Positions 27,016 through 35,110 are shown, counted from the stretch's first letter. The stretch is DNA of 64,000 nt from Streptomyces sp. Sge12 (GCF_002080455.1 NZ_CP020555.1:4731501-4795500), one strand, 5' to 3'. Program-made: numbers and translations. The notes: a model not told the origin generated them from the letters alone.

Positions 27016-29562
27016 ATGGTGACGTTTGCGCAGGCGCAGGAGCGCGCCGAGGAGTGGATCAACGGCGACGTGCCCGCGTACCAGCACCGAGAGGTGCGCG
27101 TACGGGAGTTCGGGCTCGGGTTCGTGGTGTGGGCGGAGGACCGCGCGGCCGGTCCCGTGTCCGGTGGCGGCCGCCAGCGGCTGGTCATCGCGCGGGACAG
27201 CGGGGAGGTGACGCTGTGGCCGGGACTGCCGGTGGGTGAGGTGATCCGCCGGTACGAGGAGGAGTACGGGGCCGTGGCCGCCGCGGCTTCGGAGGCTTCG
27301 GTCCCGCCGCCGCGGATCGATTCCGAGCAGACGTCCTTCATGCTCAGCCCGCCGGAGTGGTTGCAGGAGGCCGCGGACCGGGCGGGGATCGCGCCGAGGT
27401 CGGCGCCGGCGCCCGTGCCGGCCCCCGATCCGGCGGACCGGGCGCCGGCCGCCGCGGACTCCGGTCCGGCGGCGCCCGCGGACGCCCCGGCCGCGCCCGG
27501 GCCCGTACCGGCGCCCGTCGAGGCCGTGCCGCTGCGGCGCGGCGGCGAGATCCCGTACGAGCCCACGGCCAACGACGGGGTGCCGGCCGCGGTGCCGATC
27601 GGTGCCACGCCCTGGGCGGGTACCGATGTGAACTCCGGTGCGGACGACGTGTCCGTGCCGCTGCCCGCGACCGTGTTCGCGCCGCCGCTGTCCGGGTCGG
27701 ACCTGGAGGACGCGCCGTCGTCCGGGGTGGCCCCGGAGGCGAAGACCACGCTGATGGCGGGCGGCAGCCAGCTGCCGAGGACCGCGATCGTGCCCGCGCT
27801 GGGCACGCCGGACGAACCGCCCGCGGGCGGTTCGGCGGGCGGTTCGGCGAGCCGTTCCGCGGCGAGCGACATCGCGGACGCGCCGACCAGCAAGGCCCAG
27901 GTCTCCCGGCCGTCGACCCCGTCCACGCCGCCGGGTCCGCCCGGTGCGCCCGCGGCTCCCGGTGCTCCGGGTGCTCCGGGTGCGCCCGCGGGCGGGATCG
28001 ACCATGCCGCGACGATGCTGGCCGGCCCCGGTGTTCCGCAGCCGCCCGGACCACCGGGGGCTCCCGGGTCGCAGGGCCGCGGCATCGACCACGCCGCGAC
28101 GATGCTGGCCGGCCCGTCCGTCACCGGTGGGCCGCCCGCGCCGCCCGGTCCGCCCGGTGCTCCGGGTGCTCCGGGTGTGGGTCAGCCGCCGGCGCCGCCC
28201 GGTCCGCCGGGGGCTCCCGGGTCGCAGGGCCGCGGCATCGACCACGCCGCGACGATGCTGGCCGGTCCGTCCGTCACCGGTCAGCCGCCCGCGCCGCCCG
28301 GCCCGCCGGGGGCTCCCGGCGCGCCCGGTGCCCCCGGTGCCCCCGGTGCGCCCGGTGGCGGGGCCCATCACGCCGCCACGATGCTCGCGGGTCCCGGCGT
28401 ACCGCAGCCGCCCGGCCCGCCCGGCGCTCCTGGTGCCCCGGGTGCGCCCGGTGGCGGGATCGACCATGCCGCGACGATGCTGGCCGGCTCCGGCGTGCCC
28501 CAGCCGCCCGGTCCGCCCGGTCCGCCCGGCCCGCCGCCGGGTGCGCCCGGTGGGACCGGTCCGCAGCCCCCGGCTCCGACCGGGGCGCCCACCGTCGGCC
28601 CCGGCTACCAGGCCGTGCTGCGCTACCGCGCGCCCGACGGCTCCGAGCAGCAGCTCATCCGCCGTTCGGCGCCCGGCACCCCGCACCCGGAGTGGCAGAT
28701 CCTCTACGAGCTGCGCGCCATGAACGTGCCGCCGCAGCAGGTGCTGGAGCTGCACACCGAGCTGGAGTCCTGTGAACTGCCCGGCGGTTACTGCTCCCGG
28801 ATGATCCGGGAGACCTGGCCGCAGGTGCGGATCACGAGCGTGGCCCCGTACGGCAAGGACCACGCGGGCCGTCAGCAGGGCATGCGGCACCTGCTCACCC
28901 ACCAGGGCGAGCTGCACCAGGTGGCGGACGGTCCGGCGCGCCCCGCGCCGGTACGTGCGCCGCTGCCGCAGGTTCCGCTCCAGCCGGCGATCCCGCTGGA
29001 GGCGATCGCGCAGGAGCTGACGGCGGCCTTCGGTCCGCAGGGCGTGTTCCGGTTCGACCAGCGGGCCGTGTCCCGCCAGGGTGTGCCGGAGATCGTGGCG
29101 CAGACGCTGATGTGGTCGGGCCTGCCGGTCGATTTCGGGCCGTTCTTCTGGGCGCAGGCCGTGCCGGGCCAGCCGGTGCCGACGCTGGCCGAGATGGCCC
29201 AGCAGCGGCAGGTGCAGCCGGCTTCGGACGCGGGCTCGTACCTGGTCGTCGGCAGCGACTTCGGCAAGGCGCTGTGCGTCCAGTACGGCACCGCACACAT
29301 CGTCGCGGTGCCGGTGGAGGGCGGTCCCGGGGGTGCTCCGGTTCCGCCGCAGTTCGTGAACTCGAGCCTGCCGCAGTTCGTACGGTCCCTCGCGATGCTG
29401 GGTCACATGTGGCGGCTGCGGCAGCATCTGACGCCGGAGCAGGCGGGCCGCTGGACCGTCGATTTCCAGGCGAATCTGGCGGGGCTCGACAGCGCGGCAC
29501 TGGCCTCGCCGGAGAGCTGGTGGTCGGTGCTGCTGGAGCAGATGTGGGACGGATTGCTCTGA
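27016..29562 (+). CDS. Collagen-linked deaminase / SUKH-4 fusion protein
   Basis: An 848-residue protein with four zones. Residues 1-85 are a small alpha/beta domain (EVRVREFGLGFVVWAEDR) that recalls YrhB/Imm35-type immunity folds (tentative). About 120-520 is Pro/Ala/Gly-rich with long GAP and GPP triplets and five DHAATMLAG-type repeats. About 522-620 is an XOO_2897-type deaminase with H557-P-E559 and C586-ELPGGY-C593. About 650-845 is a SUKH-4 domain (GLPVDFGPFF, FVNSSLPQFVRSL). No signal peptide or membrane segment is seen. It follows the WHH/SUKH gene by 7 bp, probably in one operon. Confidence 0.7.
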   Translation: MVTFAQAQERAEEWINGDVPAYQHREVRVREFGLGFVVWAEDRAAGPVSGGGRQRLVIARDSGEVTLWPGLPVGEVIRRYEEEYGAVAAAASEASVPPPRIDSEQTSFMLSPPEWLQEAADRAGIAPRSAPAPVPAPDPADRAPAAADSGPAAPADAPAAPGPVPAPVEAVPLRRGGEIPYEPTANDGVPAAVPIGATPWAGTDVNSGADDVSVPLPATVFAPPLSGSDLEDAPSSGVAPEAKTTLMAGGSQLPRTAIVPALGTPDEPPAGGSAGGSASRSAASDIADAPTSKAQVSRPSTPSTPPGPPGAPAAPGAPGAPGAPAGGIDHAATMLAGPGVPQPPGPPGAPGSQGRGIDHAATMLAGPSVTGGPPAPPGPPGAPGAPGVGQPPAPPGPPGAPGSQGRGIDHAATMLAGPSVTGQPPAPPGPPGAPGAPGAPGAPGAPGGGAHHAATMLAGPGVPQPPGPPGAPGAPGAPGGGIDHAATMLAGSGVPQPPGPPGPPGPPPGAPGGTGPQPPAPTGAPTVGPGYQAVLRYRAPDGSEQQLIRRSAPGTPHPEWQILYELRAMNVPPQQVLELHTELESCELPGGYCSRMIRETWPQVRITSVAPYGKDHAGRQQGMRHLLTHQGELHQVADGPARPAPVRAPLPQVPLQPAIPLEAIAQELTAAFGPQGVFRFDQRAVSRQGVPEIVAQTLMWSGLPVDFGPFFWAQAVPGQPVPTLAEMAQQRQVQPASDAGSYLVVGSDFGKALCVQYGTAHIVAVPVEGGPGGAPVPPQFVNSSLPQFVRSLAMLGHMWRLRQHLTPEQAGRWTVDFQANLAGLDSAALASPESWWSVLLEQMWDGLL
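27955..28550 (+). repeat. Coding repeats: collagen-like triplets with five DHAATMLAG motifs
   Basis: Within the 848-residue fusion gene, GGxCCxGGx-type codons give Gly-X-Pro triplets. Five blocks of the form I/A-D/H-HAATMLAG-P/S alternate with them, starting near 28002, 28083, 28242, 28365 and 28458. Spacing varies (about 81 to 160 bp). Two earlier related peptides, TSFML and TTLMAGG, lie upstream in the same protein. Confidence 0.8.
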
Positions 29563-29586
29563 TCGGTTGATCGGATGATCGATTGG

Positions 29587-29629
29587 ATGGCCGGGTCGGG
29601 ACCTTCGAACAGGATCTCGGCCCGGCCAT
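29587..29629 (+). terminator. Terminator hairpin after the fusion gene
   Basis: ATGGCCGGG and CCCGGCCAT form perfect nine-base arms, 25 bp after the stop of the deaminase/SUKH-4 gene, separating it from the coiled-coil gene. Confidence 0.65.
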
Positions 29630-29692
29630 TCGGGCTTCCGGGATCAAATGACGCATCCTTGACGGGAATCCCCGCGAGAGAGGCGCATCCGG

Positions 29693-30565
29693 ATGAGTGC
29701 ACCCATTGCGACCGTGCGCGGTCGCGGCTACCGCATGGAAGAGGTCGACCGGTACCTCGCCCGGCTCTCCGGGAGCCGGGACGAGGCCTGGGAGCGGGTG
29801 GCACGGCTGACGGTCCTGGCCAAGCAGATGGAGGCGGAGGCGGCGCGGCTGCGCGAGGCGGTCTCCGCGCTGGCCCCGCAGACGTACGACGAACTGAGCG
29901 AGCGGGCCCGCCGGATCCTGCTGCTGGCGGAGGAAGAGGCGGACGCCGTACGGACGGACGCGCGGGTGGACGCCGCCGCGACGCTCGGCGCGGCCGAGGC
30001 GCGCGCCGACCGGGCGGCGGAGCTCGCGCGGGGCGACGCGGAGGCGGTGCGCGAGCAGACGGAGGTCCGGGCCCGGCAGGGGCTGCTGCGGGCGCAGCGC
30101 GAGGCGGACGACGTACGGGCCGCGGCGCGGGAGGACGCCGCGGGGTGGCGGGCGCAGGCGGTGGCCGCGCTGGCCGAGACGCGGCGGCGGGCGGACGCGG
30201 AGCGGGCGGAGCGCGAGCAGGAGCAGGCGGAGCGCTGGGAGGCGGCGGAGCGGGAACTGGTGGCGCGCGAGGCCGAACTGGACGCGCGCCACGCGGAGCT
30301 GGAGCGGTACGCGGAGGCGCGGTCGGCGGAGGCGCGGCGCGGCTTCGCGGAGGCCGAGGAGTCGGCGCGGCACGGGCTGGAGGACGCGGAGGCACGGGCC
30401 GCGGAGCTGGTCGCGGGGGCGCGGGTGGCGGAGGAGCGGACCGAGCGCGAGACGCGGAGGATCCTGCGGGAGCACGGCGAGGCGGCGGAGGAGATGCGGG
30501 CGCACATGAACCATGTCCGCTCCAGCCTGGCGGCGTTGACGGGCCGGGCTCCCGCGGAGGGCTAG
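29693..30565 (+). CDS. DivIVA-like long coiled-coil protein
   Basis: A 290-residue protein, almost entirely helical and rich in Ala, Glu and Arg. The N-terminal RGRGYRMEEVDRYLARL (residues 8-25) matches the DivIVA membrane-targeting start, and heptad-like coiled coil runs from about 30 to 280. In Streptomyces such proteins (often mis-named cellulose-binding) belong with Scy/FilP-like cytoskeletal proteins of tip growth (family knowledge). It follows the SUKH locus in the same direction after a hairpin, so any functional link is only positional. Confidence 0.75.
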   Translation: MSAPIATVRGRGYRMEEVDRYLARLSGSRDEAWERVARLTVLAKQMEAEAARLREAVSALAPQTYDELSERARRILLLAEEEADAVRTDARVDAAATLGAAEARADRAAELARGDAEAVREQTEVRARQGLLRAQREADDVRAAAREDAAGWRAQAVAALAETRRRADAERAEREQEQAERWEAAERELVAREAELDARHAELERYAEARSAEARRGFAEAEESARHGLEDAEARAAELVAGARVAEERTERETRRILREHGEAAEEMRAHMNHVRSSLAALTGRAPAEG

Positions 30566-30580
30566 ACCGTCTCTTTCGGA

Positions 30581-30608
30581 CCTTGCCGGGCGTCGCGGGC
30601 CCGGCAGG
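30581..30608. terminator. Hairpin between coiled-coil gene and GNAT gene
   Basis: CCTTGCCGGGC pairs with GCCCGGCAGG with one bulged T. It lies between convergent genes. Confidence 0.6.
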
Positions 30609-30624
30609 ATCCGGAAGAGAAGGC

Positions 30625-31269
30625 TCAGGCCGTGCCGCTCGGGTGGGCGGTGGGTGCCGTGGGGTCGGCCGGTTCCGGGTCGGTGGCCAGGCGGGCGTGC
30701 AGGTGCTCGTCGTGGTGGACCCCGTCGCCGAAGCGGTGCGACGCGCGCAGGGTGCCTTCGGGGAGGTAGCCGCAGTGGTGGGCCACCCGGCAGGAGGCCT
30801 CGTTGCCGACGGCATGGGCTATCTCGATCCGGCGGGCGTCGGTCGTCGCGAAGGCCCAGCCGGTGACCGCCTTCGTCGCCCGGGTGGCCACGCCCCGTCC
30901 GCGGGCGTTCGGCAGCACCCAGTAGCCGATCATCGCCAGGCCGTCCTCGCGGTCGACCCAGCGCAGGGAGACGCTGCCCAGCAGGGCGCCGTCGGCGGCG
31001 TCCAGCGCGGCGAAGGAGGCGCCGGCGCCGCGGTCCCAGCCTCCGTCGCGCGCTTCCAGCCATGCCAGGGCGTCCTCGCGGCCCGCTGTCGCGAGCGGGT
31101 TCCAGAGGGAGATCAGCGGGTCCGCCGCGGCGGCCATCAGTCCGTCCAGCATCACGTCCGGCCGGGCGATCGCCCGGCCCCACGGGTGCAGGAGTACATC
31201 GCCCAGGTCGAGCGTGGTGCGGACGAAGGTCGGCCGGTCTGCGGGGGCCTGTGCGGCGGAGGTGCTCAT
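30625..31269 (-). CDS. GNAT-family N-acetyltransferase (RimJ/RimL-like)
   Basis: A 214-residue acetyl-CoA-dependent transferase. The GNAT core shows SFAALDAADGALLGSVSLR (strand 4), IGYWVLPNARGRGVATRA (motif A, acetyl-CoA pyrophosphate loop with RGRGVA) and NEASCRVAHHCGYLPEGTLR (motif B), as in RimJ/RimL and Ser/Thr N-terminal acetylases. The ATG at 31269 has GGAAGG upstream. Substrate unknown; a Pro/Thr-rich tail of about 15 residues ends it. Confidence 0.82.
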   Translation of the reverse strand: MSTSAAQAPADRPTFVRTTLDLGDVLLHPWGRAIARPDVMLDGLMAAAADPLISLWNPLATAGREDALAWLEARDGGWDRGAGASFAALDAADGALLGSVSLRWVDREDGLAMIGYWVLPNARGRGVATRATKAVTGWAFATTDARRIEIAHAVGNEASCRVAHHCGYLPEGTLRASHRFGDGVHHDEHLHARLATDPEPADPTAPTAHPSGTA

Positions 31270-31326
31270 GACGCCCTTCCTACCGGCCGATCGGACCTGC
31301 CGCCAGCCATTTCCGCCGGGCCCGGC

Positions 31327-31370
31327 CCCCGGTCCGGCCCCGGTCCGGCCCCGGTCCGGCACCGGTCCGG
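31327..31370. repeat. Four tandem 11-bp repeats
   Basis: CCCCGGTCCGG repeated exactly three times and once with one change, between the GNAT gene start and the lipoprotein stop. No coding function. Confidence 0.85.
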
Positions 31371-31396
31371 GCCCGGCCGGATCCGGAAGGGACGGC

Positions 31397-32053
31397 CTAG
31401 CGGGTGCCCGACCGGAACAGGAAGTCCTCGATCGCGCCGAGGTCGCGGTTCCAGTACGTGACGCGGGCGTTGGTTCCCACGTTGAGGGAGCCGATCTCCT
31501 TGGACAGGGCGACGTCCAGCATCGCGGACTCCCTGTTGCTGTTGAGGGCGCGGTCCTGGTAGCCGATGGACACCGCCTCGACGGCGACCGTCGGCTCGCT
31601 CCCGCGGAAGAGGAACAGGCCCGCGTACGCCTTCTCCTTCGGCCCGATCGTGGCGATCGCCCGCGGCGCGGACCCCATCGGGTCGATCGGGCCCTCGATG
31701 ACGGCGCCGAAGCCGATGTACGGGTAGTGGTAGAGGGTGCAGGTCCTGTCGGTGAAGTTGGTGGCCGTGACGAGCAGGTGCTGCCCCGAGTCCTGACGCC
31801 AGACCGATGTGGTGATGCTGAGGTCGTTGTCGTTGCACGCCACCGCGCCCGCCGGCGTGGCCGTGGGTGCGGTCGTGGGTGCGGCCGAGCCCTGCGGGGG
31901 GCTCTTCGTGCCCGGTGCCGCCGACGCGCCGGACGGGCTGCCGGAGGGGGTGGGGTTCTTGGGGTCCGCGAGGCCCGGGTTGCAGGCCGCGGACGAGAGG
32001 AGCGCGGCGAGGGCCGCGGCTGCGAGTGCGTAGGTTCTCCAACTGGTGCGCAT
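31397..32053 (-). CDS. DUF4232 lipoprotein
   Basis: A 218-residue secreted lipoprotein. The signal peptide MRTSWRTYALAAAALAALLS ends in a lipobox SAAC with lipidated C24. A Pro/Ser/Thr/Gly-rich linker (28-68) leads into a DUF4232 beta domain with two Cys (ACNDND, CTLYHYPYIGF) likely forming a disulfide. I chose the ATG at 32053, which places the signal peptide at the N-terminus. Function unknown; it faces the outside of the membrane. Confidence 0.8.
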   Translation of the reverse strand: MRTSWRTYALAAAALAALLSSAACNPGLADPKNPTPSGSPSGASAAPGTKSPPQGSAAPTTAPTATPAGAVACNDNDLSITTSVWRQDSGQHLLVTATNFTDRTCTLYHYPYIGFGAVIEGPIDPMGSAPRAIATIGPKEKAYAGLFLFRGSEPTVAVEAVSIGYQDRALNSNRESAMLDVALSKEIGSLNVGTNARVTYWNRDLGAIEDFLFRSGTR

Positions 32054-32189
32054 GGTGGCCCCCGTGAGCGAATGGACTGGACGATCGCTCGGTTCATTCC
32101 CCGGCGGGGGCACCGGCGACTGGATTCTGACGGACGGTTACGGACTCAGTACGTGAAGGTGACCCTTCCGTTCCTGGTGGTGGCGGAGG

Positions 32190-33077
32190 TCACCGGGCCC
32201 CCGCGGCGCCGCCCAGGAAGTCCTCGATCAGCGGGGCGATCTGCGGCAGGTGGGTCTCCAGGGCGAAGTGGCCCGCGCCCTCGAAGACGTGGACCTCGGC
32301 GTCCGGGGCGTCGCGGAGGTACGCCTTCGCGCCCGCCGGGGTGAAGAAGGGGTCGCCCGCTCCCCAGACGACCAGCACCGGGATCCGGGCGGAGCGCAGC
32401 CAGGCCTGCCAGACGGGGTACTGGGCGAAGTTCGAGGCGTAGTCGAAGGCCAGGTCGGCCTGGGCGTCCGCGCGGCCCGGCAGGCCGAGGTGGTGCACAT
32501 CGAGGGTCCAGCTGTCGGCGGAGAGGAGATCGGGATCGGCGACGCCGGTCTCGTACTGGAAGCGGGTGCCCTCCAGGGTGAAGAGGCCGCGGACGCGCTC
32601 CTCGTTGCCCGGGACCTCGCGCCGCAGGCCGGCGAACTCGCGGGCCGCGTCCGAGAGGCCCTCCTCGTAGGCGTTGCCGTTCTGCACGATCAGGCCGGTC
32701 ACCCGCTCCGGGCGGCGCGTGGCGAGCCGCAGCCCGACCGGTGCGCCGAAGTCGAAGACGTACAGGGCGAAGCGGTCCAGTCCGAGGGCGTCGGTGAAGC
32801 CCTCGACGACGTCGGCGAGCCGGTCGAAGGTGTAGGTGAATCCGGCCGGGGTCCCGGTGCGGCCGAAGCCGGGGTAGTCGGGGGCGATCAGGCGGTACGG
32901 GGTGTCGCCGAGCGCGTCCATCAGGCGGGCGAACTGGTGGGAGGCGGTGGGGAAGCCGTGCAGGAGCAGGAGTACGGGTCCGTCGGCGGGGCCGCTCTCG
33001 CGGTAGGCGACGCGGACCCCGTCCACGTCGACGGTGCGGTGCCGGATGGTGGGAATGGTGCGGCGAGCCGTGGTCAT
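32190..33077 (-). CDS. Alpha/beta hydrolase, epoxide hydrolase/haloalkane dehalogenase type
   Basis: A 295-residue alpha/beta hydrolase. The oxyanion motif LLLHGFPTASHQF leads. The nucleophile elbow reads VFDFGAPVG, placing Asp rather than Ser at the nucleophile, as in epoxide hydrolases and dehalogenases. VVWGAGDPFF carries the acid, and GAGHFALETH the catalytic His. A cap domain spans about 125-220. The ATG at 33077 has AGGAGG six bases upstream and follows an in-frame GTG at 33080. Its promoter is overlapped by an inverted repeat shared with the divergent CGNR regulator. Substrate unknown. Confidence 0.85.
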   Translation of the reverse strand: MTTARRTIPTIRHRTVDVDGVRVAYRESGPADGPVLLLLHGFPTASHQFARLMDALGDTPYRLIAPDYPGFGRTGTPAGFTYTFDRLADVVEGFTDALGLDRFALYVFDFGAPVGLRLATRRPERVTGLIVQNGNAYEEGLSDAAREFAGLRREVPGNEERVRGLFTLEGTRFQYETGVADPDLLSADSWTLDVHHLGLPGRADAQADLAFDYASNFAQYPVWQAWLRSARIPVLVVWGAGDPFFTPAGAKAYLRDAPDAEVHVFEGAGHFALETHLPQIAPLIEDFLGGAAGAR

Positions 33078-33101
33078 CACATGCCTCCTGCGTCCTTGTT
33101 T

Positions 33102-33136
33102 CCATTAGTCTTACCGAGTGATCACTAATGGGTCAA
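33102..33136 (-). promoter_or_regulatory. Hydrolase promoter overlapped by an ATTAGT operator
   Basis: On the minus strand TTGACC (33131-33136) and TAAGAC (33108-33113) are separated by 17 bases. The inverted repeat CCATTAGT (33102-33109) / ACTAATGG (33124-33131) covers both elements. A third CATTAGTC copy lies at 33150-33157, next to the divergent gene start. This geometry suggests repression, most likely by the divergent CGNR protein (inference). Confidence 0.65.
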
Positions 33137-33159
33137 GGCTTTGAAGTAGCATTAGTCGG

Positions 33160-33720
33160 GTGACAGTGACCTTTCCGCTCACCGGTGAGCCCCTCGCGCT
33201 GGACCTCCTCAACACCGGGGCCGCCACGGGCGACCTCGTCGCCGACCCGGCCGGGCTCGCGGCCTGGCTGGCCGCGCAGACGGGGCGGCTGACCCCGGTC
33301 GCAGCGGTCGGTGCGGCCGAGGTGGCCGCCGTGCGGGCCGTACGGGAGGCCGCGCGCCCGGCGCTCGACGCGGTGCGGCGCGGTGAGCGGCCCCCGGCCG
33401 GTGCGCTGCGCGTACTGAACGAGGCCCTGGCCGCGGCGCCCTCGTACCGCGTGCTGGCCTGGACCGAGGAGGGCGGGACGGCCGCCGCCGCGCACCGCGG
33501 CGCCGAGCCGGCCCGGCGGCTCGCGGCGGAGCTGGCCGAGGCGGCCGCGGAGCTCCTGACGGACCCCCGGGTGGGGCAGGTGCGCGAGTGCGAGGCCCAC
33601 GACTGCGTCCTGCTCTTCCTGCCGGCGCACCCCCGCCGCCGCTGGTGCGTGGCGTCGGCCTGCGGCAACCGCGCCCGGGTGGCCCGGTACTACGCCCGCC
33701 ACAAGGGCGACACCCCGTAG
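33160..33720 (+). CDS. ABATE/CGNR zinc-finger regulator
   Basis: A 186-residue protein of the putative stress-induced transcription regulator family. Residues 1-125 form the ABATE ligand-binding-like domain (LALDLLNTGAATGDLVADPAGLAAWL). The C-terminal CGNR zinc finger (about 140-182) has CEAHDC and WCVASACGNRARVARYYARHK. The GTG start at 33160 has no Shine-Dalgarno, but TAGCAT lies seven bases upstream, so a leaderless transcript is possible. It is divergent from the hydrolase and is the obvious candidate to control it. Confidence 0.8.
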   Translation: MTVTFPLTGEPLALDLLNTGAATGDLVADPAGLAAWLAAQTGRLTPVAAVGAAEVAAVRAVREAARPALDAVRRGERPPAGALRVLNEALAAAPSYRVLAWTEEGGTAAAAHRGAEPARRLAAELAEAAAELLTDPRVGQVRECEAHDCVLLFLPAHPRRRWCVASACGNRARVARYYARHKGDTP

Positions 33721-34145
33721 GGGGTGTCTGGAGCACCTCCTGGAGCGGCGAGGCGAAGGTGCACGGTGAACGACAGGGTCCGTCCGTCGTCGAGGGCGAA
33801 GCGGATGCCGCGGCGGCTCGGCCGCAGCGATCTGCCCGCGGCCCGCGCCGTGAACGGCACGCCGTCGAGCCGGCCGTGGATGCCGTGCCGCACCCTCCTG
33901 CGCATGCCCTCGCCCGGCAGCCCGGCATCGTCGATCTCCAGGACGGTGTCGCCGTCCAGGACGAACTGCCGGCGCTCCCACGCCTCGGCCTTGGCGTCGG
34001 CGGTCAGGCGCGGGCCGGGTTCCCGCAGCAGCGTGTACCTGCCGTGGGCCGTGGGGATCTCGGCGTGCCGCTCGCGGGTGTGCACCGGGCGGTGCCACGT
34101 CTTCATCGGGGCCCGCCAGGACGGGCGGACCGGGGAAGGGCTCAC
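33690..34145 (-). CDS. Conserved-looking hypothetical protein
   Basis: A 151-residue basic soluble protein that I do not recognise. It is rich in beta-type segments (GRYTLLREPGPRL, RRQFVLDGDTVLEIDDAG, IRFALDDGRTLSFTVHLRL). I chose the GTG at 34145 because it overlaps the upstream membrane gene stop as GTGA; MKTWHRP at 34106 is the alternative. Its 3' end overlaps the end of the CGNR gene by 31 bp on the opposite strand. It is probably coupled to the membrane protein. Confidence 0.6.
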   Translation of the reverse strand: MSPSPVRPSWRAPMKTWHRPVHTRERHAEIPTAHGRYTLLREPGPRLTADAKAEAWERRQFVLDGDTVLEIDDAGLPGEGMRRRVRHGIHGRLDGVPFTARAAGRSLRPSRRGIRFALDDGRTLSFTVHLRLAAPGGAPDTPYGVSPLWRA

Positions 34146-35020
34146 GGCCGGGATTCGGCCGGCTGCTGCTGGGCCGGGACGGCCGGCTTCGACGGGGACG
34201 CGTAGCAGTACGGATCGCTGCGCAGGCCGCGGGCCGTGACGACCACCGCGAACGGAGGTGTCCTCGGGGGATCGAGGGTGGCGGTCAGGGCGCCGGTGAG
34301 GGGGTCGGCCCGTACCGGGAGGGGGGTGTCGTCGACGGTGAGGAGGGTCGGGGGGCCCGCCGGGTCCGGGGCGAAGCCGCCGCCCTCGACCGTGAGCCGG
34401 CCGTCGTCCAGCGAGACCTGTGTGATCACCGGGTTCGCGCGCACGGCCAGCTTGTTGACCAGGTACGCGCCCGCCGGGGCGCCCGTCAGGGCCCACATCT
34501 CGGCGGGCAGGCGCGGGAGTCCGCCGCCCACGTCCGCGAGGAAGAACAGCACCACGTACAGCATGGTGACCGCGCTGAGCGCGACGTACTGGAGGTCCAC
34601 CAGGTCGGTGCGCCCGCTGTCGTTCGCGATCAGCTCCCGCAGGGGCCGTCGGCCGGAGCCGGTCGGTCGGGCGGCCGGCTTGGCCAGGGTGCCGTGTTCC
34701 ACGCGCAGGCCCACGACGGCCTTCGCCGCGATCAGGGCCACGTACGGGCCGCCGAGCAGCGGCAGGTACACCGTGGTCAGGGAGGACAGCGGGCCGTCGG
34801 GGCCCCGGAAGTACGCGACGCCGCCGCCCGCGGTGAGCCCGTAGCCGAGGACCGCCAGCAGCAGCCAGAGCAGGATCACCGTCCAGGCGAGGGCGAGGGC
34901 CGTCGAGGTGGACAGGCGGCCGTCGCGGCCGGTGACGAAGCCCGGACGGCGGCTGAGCCGCAGGCAGAGCGGGCCGGCCAGCGCGGCCAGTAATGCGAGT
35001 GCGCAGAGTGCGGATGCCAT
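34142..35020 (-). CDS. Membrane protein with extracytoplasmic IPT/TIG-like end
   Basis: A 292-residue protein of unknown function with about four transmembrane segments (2-20, 42-65, 85-105, 145-165). The C-terminal region (about 195-270) reads like an IPT/TIG beta-sandwich (NPVITQVSLDDGRLTVEGGGFAP). The tail is Pro/Gln/Ser-rich. It is coupled by GTGA to the next gene. Confidence 0.6.
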   Translation of the reverse strand: MASALCALALLAALAGPLCLRLSRRPGFVTGRDGRLSTSTALALAWTVILLWLLLAVLGYGLTAGGGVAYFRGPDGPLSSLTTVYLPLLGGPYVALIAAKAVVGLRVEHGTLAKPAARPTGSGRRPLRELIANDSGRTDLVDLQYVALSAVTMLYVVLFFLADVGGGLPRLPAEMWALTGAPAGAYLVNKLAVRANPVITQVSLDDGRLTVEGGGFAPDPAGPPTLLTVDDTPLPVRADPLTGALTATLDPPRTPPFAVVVTARGLRSDPYCYASPSKPAVPAQQQPAESRP

Positions 35021-35110
35021 GTCGTCGTCCCCCCGGATACGGTCCTGCCACGAGGGTCACTTACTGGCCCGGCCATGACAAGCCGACCCTCCGTGTTCCG
35101 CCCGCTCCCG

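Noticed and set aside
27955..28550. Regular repeats resembling a CRISPR array
   Set aside because: They lie inside a coding frame, spacing is irregular, and they encode Gly-Pro triplets; no cas genes are present.
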